Assembly: GCA_009663005.1 (NCBI GenBank)
Contig: CM018896.1
Location: 5,716,927-5,726,926 of the forward strand
Direction of reading: 5' to 3'
Source: Actinidia chinensis
Taxonomy: Eukaryota; Streptophyta; Magnoliopsida; Ericales; Actinidiaceae
DNA: 10,000 bases
Position numbers and translations under genes: made by a program
Notes under the pieces: generated by a model
What the model was told of the DNA's origin: nothing
Seen by the model: the letters and a program-made list of their open reading frames with translations, nothing else
Databases searched by the model: none
In this document: piece by piece, positions 6,501 through 10,000 of the stretch
Position numbering within the stretch: position 1 is the stretch's first letter
Layout of the letters: each line of letters begins with the position of its first letter

Positions 6501-6883
6501 GTTTTTAGGAGCTCTTTAGACATTGCAACGTGGTATTCGAATTTATTGTTTTTCAATTTCACAGTGGGTTAACGCCGTCCGATGTAATTATCAACTACTC
6601 CATGTTTGTTTGATGTTTCCATCCAACATAACAGTAATGTCTAACAAGTTTAAAAATTTTATAAACTTGTTTAATTTACAAATGTGCCATACAGTAATAA
6701 GAACAAGTATGACATGGGCATACAAGACACCGCAACTGAGGATAGCTAACAATAATGTACATGTCAAATGGTATACAAATACAAATTTTTGATACAATAT
6801 ATGGTCATTTCATTTAAAATTTGTGAGGGATGGATTTTTACCTACTCATACTAACTACTCTAGAAGAGATGATTCAAACAGAG
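6501..6883. other. AT-rich spacer with one strong hairpin
   Basis: AACAAGTTTA (6643-6652) and TAAACTTGTT (6662-6671) form a perfect 10-bp stem with a 9-base loop. No U-run follows in a way that would mark a terminator, and none is expected in a plant. An 89-codon plus-strand frame (6523-6792) and its minus-strand mirror show no domain or family signature and are judged chance frames. Confidence 0.4.
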
Positions 6884-6974
6884 ATAACCATGTCGCCACA
6901 TTGTTCATAAGATGATCATATCGCCATAATCTAAGATGATCATATCGCCAAAATACAACATGGTCATGTTGCCC
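6884..6974. repeat. 24-bp tandem repeat, about four units
   Basis: AAGATGATCATATCGCCA is exact at 6909-6926 and 6933-6950, period 24. A diverged unit at 6957-6974 (AACATGGTCATGTTGCCC) keeps the register. A further unit upstream (ATAACCATGTCGCCA, 6884-6898) is offset by 28. A partial TGGTCGCCA follows near 6976. Each unit carries an ATGATCAT or CATGnTCATG-like palindromic core. It is a short minisatellite of unknown role. Confidence 0.75.
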
Positions 6975-7029
6975 GTGGTCGCCACTTAGTATCCCAAGTC
7001 GTCAATATCCGATGCTCAATTGTTCGTGC

Positions 7030-7110
7030 ACTACCTCTCGGACCGAGGTGACATGATCAGGCGGCCCTTGAGATTTGGGGCCTCAATCGAAATCAACATA
7101 AGGAGGCTTT
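7030..7110. other. Possible transposon-derived fragment
   Basis: The segment around AGGCGGCCCTTGAGATTTGG (from 7060) and GGGGCCTCAATCGAAAT is GC-richer than its flanks. It resembles the 'ggcggccct...ggggcctcaggcgaa' phrase I associate with repeated sequence in plant genomes. I cannot name the element and see no second end. Confidence 0.2.
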
Positions 7111-7226
7111 GTACAATTATGACCTTTGCTACTCTTTTTTTTTTCAAAAAAAAGATTATGTAAAAGATCTGGAGTAGTTTTGAGGATTTGTTTTTCTCTT
7201 CATCAATACTTCCTTTGTGTTGCCAA

Positions 7227-7500
7227 TCAAAATAAATAATAATGAACAAATGCTGAAGCAAAGCCAATACCCATTAAATGAGATGAAACTGCAAAAAATA
7301 GGACCCACCTATAATTGTTTGGCCTCATTCTGCCGCACTTTATTGTCTCACTCACGATCAAGCGCCCAATCAGCGTGGTTGCTGCCACAGCATGAACAAT
7401 GTTACCACAATACCTTTGGCTTCTAAAAGGGTATGCAAGGAATCCCATAAGCAGCAGCCCGAATGTTTGCTGCAGCCAGTGACTTTTCTATGGCTAACTA
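7227..7500 (-). other. Minus-strand open frames, possible decayed exon
   Basis: Two overlapping minus-strand frames (7227-7448 and 7370-7672) lie in DNA of near-balanced composition. The first translates to a 73-residue hydrophobic stretch ending in a likely membrane-type segment (VLFFAVSSHLMGIGFASAF). A third frame reads AAANIRAAAYGIPCIPF around 7440-7490 before a stop. Splice-like signals can be picked out on the minus strand: TTTTTTGCAG near 7289 and GTGAGT near 7350. If these frames were once one coding region, frameshifts have broken it. I recognise no family, so this is a candidate only; chance is a fair alternative. Confidence 0.2.
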
Positions 7501-7610
7501 TCATCCTTGTCAAAGTAGGTTTCCCAATCTCCTGTGCACATAGAGAAAGAGGGGAACTGACGGGAAACAAAATGCACTCCATCCTTCCAAAAACAATGAC
7601 AAATCGTTGA

Positions 7611-7719
7611 TTCGAGCGCTTCCAGACTTCCAATTCCAGCCTTCCATCCAGACTTCCATTCCAGACTTCCATTTTTCAGACTTGGACGTCGATTTCGATT
7701 TCGATTTCGAGCGCTTCCA
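7611..7719. repeat. Minisatellite bounded by a 14-bp direct repeat
   Basis: TTCGAGCGCTTCCA occurs exactly at 7611-7624 and 7706-7719. Between the copies lie four imperfect repeats of a CCAGACTTCCATT-type unit (about 7622-7671) and three perfect GATTTC units (7691-7708). The repeat structure makes short open frames on both strands (serine/lysine-rich on the minus strand, aspartate/phenylalanine-rich on the plus) that should not be taken as genes. Confidence 0.8.
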
Positions 7720-7787
7720 TACACATCCCATATTCTTTTACTATGTTTTTTTCCCACACATTCTTCCAGGCGTTTTTCGATTAGTAG

Positions 7788-7916
7788 AAATTTCTCAATG
7801 CTTCAAATTTCTCATTAAATAACATTTTCTCATATAACAATATGATTTTGAGAAGCAACATGATAATTGATCAGTTGAGAAATTTGAATAACGAACTGCA
7901 TTGCACTGAGAAATTT
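7788..7916. repeat. Two-block inverted repeat
   Basis: AAATTTCTCA (7788-7797) then CAAATTTCTCA (7804-7814) are mirrored by TGAGAAATTTG (7876-7886) then TGAGAAATTT (7907-7916). An ATGC/GCAT pair lies between the blocks on each side. The right arm is longer by about 14 bases. The loop is about 60 bases and AT-rich. It may be a small foldback transposon. No target duplication was found. Confidence 0.55.
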
Positions 7917-8100
7917 ATCCAACAGCAACTTAGTGGTGTAACTATCTTACAGCCGAGATTAAATTAAACTGTAAATAGAAACCCGCTTGACTAACTCATT
8001 TGATTCCAAATGTAAGTCTACAGTAGAATTCATCACTCAAGAGGCCAGGTTCTGGGCTGACCGGCCCATAATAGCACATTGCAACTGCAACATAAGAAAA
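7917..8100. other. Spacer, nothing recognised
   Basis: Ordinary mixed-composition DNA with a short GC-richer patch near 8040-8070. No gene or repeat is recognised. Confidence 0.4.
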
Positions 8101-8102
8101 AT

Positions 8103-8147
8103 TTATATATATATATCTCTCTATCTATATATATATTATATATAATT
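8103..8147. repeat. Compound (TA)n/(TC)n microsatellite
   Basis: An alternating TA run, then TCTCTC, then further TA units with one-base interruptions. It is a simple-sequence repeat likely to be length-polymorphic. Confidence 0.85.
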
Positions 8148-8514
8148 TCAAGTTGTTTCCAGAGAAAAATCAAAAAAAAAGTTGGCTGAAGATTTTATGC
8201 TTGATGGAAGGAATCAATAAAAAGCAGAGAACTTTGGAATGAATAAAAACGATGGAAACTGGATTCCATATTAAAAAAACACGCATGCACATAAGTAAAA
8301 GAAAAGCATGCTACTTTTGACGTGTCACGCAATTTCAAACAAAGCTAGATTTTTAGATGTTACTCTAATCAGAGTCGTGTCAGCGTTTTATGTCTCTGTC
8401 ATGTGAATACAAGTCACTGCTTCTACATTTCAAACAAATGATACGAGAGAAAATCAAGGAGCTAGGGCTAAAGATTTTCAAAGGTAACGCTTGCTGTACA
8501 AAATTATAACTTAT
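8148..8514. other. Spacer with an ABRE/G-box-like word
   Basis: A-rich DNA without a recognised gene. TGACGTGTCA (8318-8327) is a near-palindrome containing ACGTGTC, a word found in abscisic-acid response elements and bZIP sites. In the absence of a nearby gene this is only a sequence match. ATTTCAAACAAA occurs twice (about 8332 and 8428). Confidence 0.4.
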
Positions 8515-8516
8515 TT

Positions 8517-8796
8517 TTATGAATTATATTGGTTTGATTATGAATTTTTGTGACCATTATTATGTGATATTTTGTTATGAATTCTATTGGTATGATTGAT
8601 AATTTTATGAATTTTTATGGTTCGTTTATGAATTTTTATTGTCCACTTCAAAATATTAATTATTATGGAGTGCACTAATTAAAATAAAAAACAACTGTTT
8701 TTATGAATTTTATTGGTCTATTTATGAATCGCATTGATTTTGTTATAAAATTTTGTAGCCATTATTATGCAATGTTTTATTATGAAAGAATTTATT
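8517..8796 (+). repeat. Degenerate TTATGAATTnTATTGGT repeat field
   Basis: Copies of a 17-base unit close to TTATGAATTTTATTGGT begin at 8517, 8538, 8575, 8605, 8626, 8701 and 8722, with a weaker one near 8780. Three pairs are exactly 21 bp apart (8517/8538, 8605/8626, 8701/8722). A larger duplication is superimposed: the block at 8517-8580, including CCATTATTATG, recurs at 8701-8784 with an offset of 184 that grows to 205. That difference of 21 equals one unit. This pattern fits unequal exchange or slippage within a small satellite-like tract. Short repeats of this kind also occur sub-terminally in CACTA and some other DNA transposons. Confidence 0.7.
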
Positions 8797-9103
8797 ATAA
8801 ATTTTATTAATATATTTAGTATAAATATTTGGTATATTTATTTATTAATATTGTGCGATGTGTATTGTAGTGTTTTTTTCAATTGAAATTACATACAGTA
8901 GTCAGATTTCCTTTTTATTAGTATTCAATTTAACTCAAAGCTAAGTGGTTACAATGGACTTTACAAAAATTCCTCACACACTTTACAGCAAAGAAAGTTG
9001 AATTATAATAGTCCTAAAAATTGCTTCTACTTTGAATAAAAAATCAATTAGTGAAATCTCACTTTTACCCACGCATCAGTGCCTACAACCTGCAGATTCC
9101 GGG

Positions 9104-9110
<7 letters not shown>
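8797..9110. other. AT-rich spacer, nothing recognised
   Basis: Low-complexity TA- and TTTA-rich DNA to about 8860, then ordinary spacer. No gene or element terminus is seen. Confidence 0.45.

Positions 9111-9137
<27 letters not shown>
9111..9137. repeat. (AG)n microsatellite
   Basis: Thirteen uninterrupted AG units, preceded by an impure GGGGAGAGAAA tract. It lies about 130 bp outside the proposed LTR edge. (AG)n or (GA)n tracts are common near plant promoters, but no gene is visible here. Confidence 0.9.
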
Positions 9138-9271
9138 CCCATCTTCCTCCACTAGAGCACTCTTTTTTCCCTTTGTGATTAATAATAATTTTTTTTTCTT
9201 TTGGGATAATGTAAACAACAAATTAAACGTCTATACTTTTTGATATTTGACATTTTTGGAGCACATTTAAA
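9138..9271. other. Spacer adjoining the LTR, primer-binding site not seen
   Basis: If the LTR at the right is complete at its 3' edge and belongs to a full element, the minus strand just below 9272 should carry a primer-binding site. For many plant copia elements this resembles TGGTATCAGAGC (initiator Met tRNA). The actual minus-strand sequence begins TTTAAATGTGCTCC and does not match convincingly. This favours a solo LTR, a decayed element, or a slightly misplaced edge. Confidence 0.4.
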
Positions 9272-9394
9272 TGTTGTGCCCAATGATCTAGTCACCAGTC
9301 ACATCTTCGAAGATCAACCACACACTCAAGACAAAAATTTATGTAGTTCGGCCAATCCTGCCTACGTCCACAGAGAGGAACTAATAATCTATTA

Positions 9395-9432
<38 letters not shown>

Positions 9433-9438
9433 ATCACA

Positions 9439-9471
<33 letters not shown>

Positions 9472-9682
9472 CCTGTCTTACTCTCACAGCCTATCAATTC
9501 TATCCCTCTTTGTGTCAGATCTCTTTGTGCTCTCTCTCGGTAAATCCACTAGCAACATAAGCACTCCCCCACACACAACCCTCTCACTCTCGTCCCTCTG
9601 CCACAACAACAAGTTGTGTGCTCCCAGTATCCCTCCAAATTTATTTTCTTGCTTCCGCTTTGCTCATCTCGGCAACCCTCTC

Positions 9683-9690
9683 AATTTATA
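9683..9690 (-). promoter_or_regulatory. TATA box of the putative LTR promoter
   Basis: The minus strand reads TATAAATT here, in a GGTTTATAAATTGAG context. It sits about 300 bp upstream (minus-strand sense) of the conserved U5-like block, a plausible distance for an LTR promoter. Transcription would start near 9655 and run toward lower coordinates. Confidence 0.45.
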
Positions 9691-9908
9691 AACCACACCA
9701 CAGAGAAGAACGAATGAGCTCAGCCATGAGCTCATCCATGTCCACCATTGAGACTTTCGGGGAGAGAAGGTGGCCCCCGTCCTTAGAACTCCTCTACAGC
9801 CTCCTTTGACAGCTTCTTCAACTGTTTCTCTCTCTCTCATTTTTTAACAAACACAGCAAGCACATATGCATCATCCTTCCAATATCAAATATGAGTTTAC
9901 TATTAATA

Positions 9909-9996
9909 TGGGCTTGGGCTCTGCTTGGGCTGGGATTCATGTGGGCTGGACTTTGGGCCTAATTTCCCATATTGGCTGAACATCTCTAATTGGGCT
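9909..9996 (+). promoter_or_regulatory. Cluster of six TGGGCY motifs
   Basis: TGGGCT occurs at 9909-9914, 9915-9920, 9926-9931, 9942-9947 and 9991-9996, and TGGGCC at 9954-9959, all in one orientation. TGGGCY is the site II motif recognised by TCP-family factors in plant promoters. Here the cluster falls in the presumed U3 of the minus-strand LTR, where GCCCA repeats are common, so an LTR enhancer-like role is more likely than a host promoter. Confidence 0.5.
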
Positions 9997-10000
9997 GGAT

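Larger units (their letters stand above)
9272..10000 (-). mobile_element. Copia-type LTR on the minus strand, cut by window end
   Basis: Read on the minus strand, 9383-9335 contains CTCTGTGGACGTAGGCAGG, then GGCCGAACTACATAAATTTT. This matches the 'gtggacgtaggca...gccgaaccacgtaaat' block that I know from the R-U5 part of many plant Ty1-copia-type LTRs. Further on it reads GATCATTGGGCACAACA, a typical U5 end finishing in CA at 9272. Upstream on the minus strand lie a TATA box (9683-9690) and a U3-like region rich in GCCCA words (9909-9996). The 5' TG terminus is beyond 10000. The serine/leucine-rich frames on the plus strand (9413-9809) fall inside the LTR and are not genes. No gag or pol is visible on the internal side, so a solo or truncated LTR is likely. 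Confidence 0.65.

Noticed and set aside
6523..6797. 89-codon plus frame and 68-codon minus frame
   Set aside because: Mutually antisense, AT-biased, with no recognisable motif or start context. Consistent with chance.
6884..6974. CRISPR-like array
   Set aside because: Units are 24 bp with no unique spacers, the setting is plant nuclear DNA, and there are no cas genes. It is a plain minisatellite.
7494..7757. Lysine/serine- and tryptophan-rich frames on the minus strand
   Set aside because: They are generated by the CCAGACTTCC and GATTTC repeat units. Both strands and several frames are open for the same reason.
9138..9271. Primer-binding site next to the LTR
   Set aside because: Minus-strand TTTAAATGTGCTCC does not resemble the initiator-Met tRNA complement closely enough to call.
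9413..9809. Serine/leucine-rich plus-strand frames of 92 and 63 codons
   Set aside because: They come from CT-rich DNA inside the minus-strand LTR. They have no domain, and the composition follows the nucleotide bias.

Overview
This window looks like intergenic DNA from the nuclear genome of a seed plant, most likely a eudicot. It is very AT-rich, with long A and T runs, (TA)n and (AG)n microsatellites, plant-type long terminal repeat sequence, and several kinds of decayed non-autonomous transposon. I found no intact protein-coding gene on either strand. The longest open frames are about 100 codons or less, mostly overlap on both strands, and resemble no protein family I recognise. Host assignment and element families come from pattern recognition only; nothing was searched.

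Layout, left to right. Positions 1-800 are AT-rich spacer with a duplicated palindromic AT block (389-619). Positions 815-985 are an abrupt GC-rich island that looks foreign to its surroundings, possibly an organellar insertion. A small foldback element (about 1025-1180) and a second island of mixed composition (1330-1515) follow, then spacer with short duplications.

Positions 2506-3213 form a candidate non-autonomous hAT-like element. It has imperfect terminal inverted repeats starting TAG and GC-rich sub-terminal arms. Inside are three tandem, minus-strand, tRNA-Pro-like relics, the most distinctive feature of the window.

Positions 3323-6110 hold four MITE-like foldbacks in alternating order A, B, A, B: family A at 3323-3680 and 5089-5549, family B at 4091-4552 and 5841-6110. 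A further foldback lies at 6258-6415. Between the first A and B copies is a GC-richer island (3720-4060) with a G-box.

Positions 6884-6974 carry a 24-bp tandem repeat. Positions 7230-7500 carry minus-strand open frames with more coding-like composition but no identity. Positions 7611-7719 are a small minisatellite bounded by a 14-bp direct repeat. Positions 7788-7916 hold a two-block inverted repeat, and 8517-8796 a field of degenerate TTATGAATTnTATTGGT repeats.

The right end (about 9272 to beyond 10000) reads on the minus strand like the LTR of a Ty1-copia-type retrotransposon. It has a GCCCA-rich U3, a TATA box, and the conserved 'gtggacgtaggca...gccgaac' block found in many plant LTRs. 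The LTR runs off the window. Overall this is a graveyard of small elements, not an operating gene cluster.
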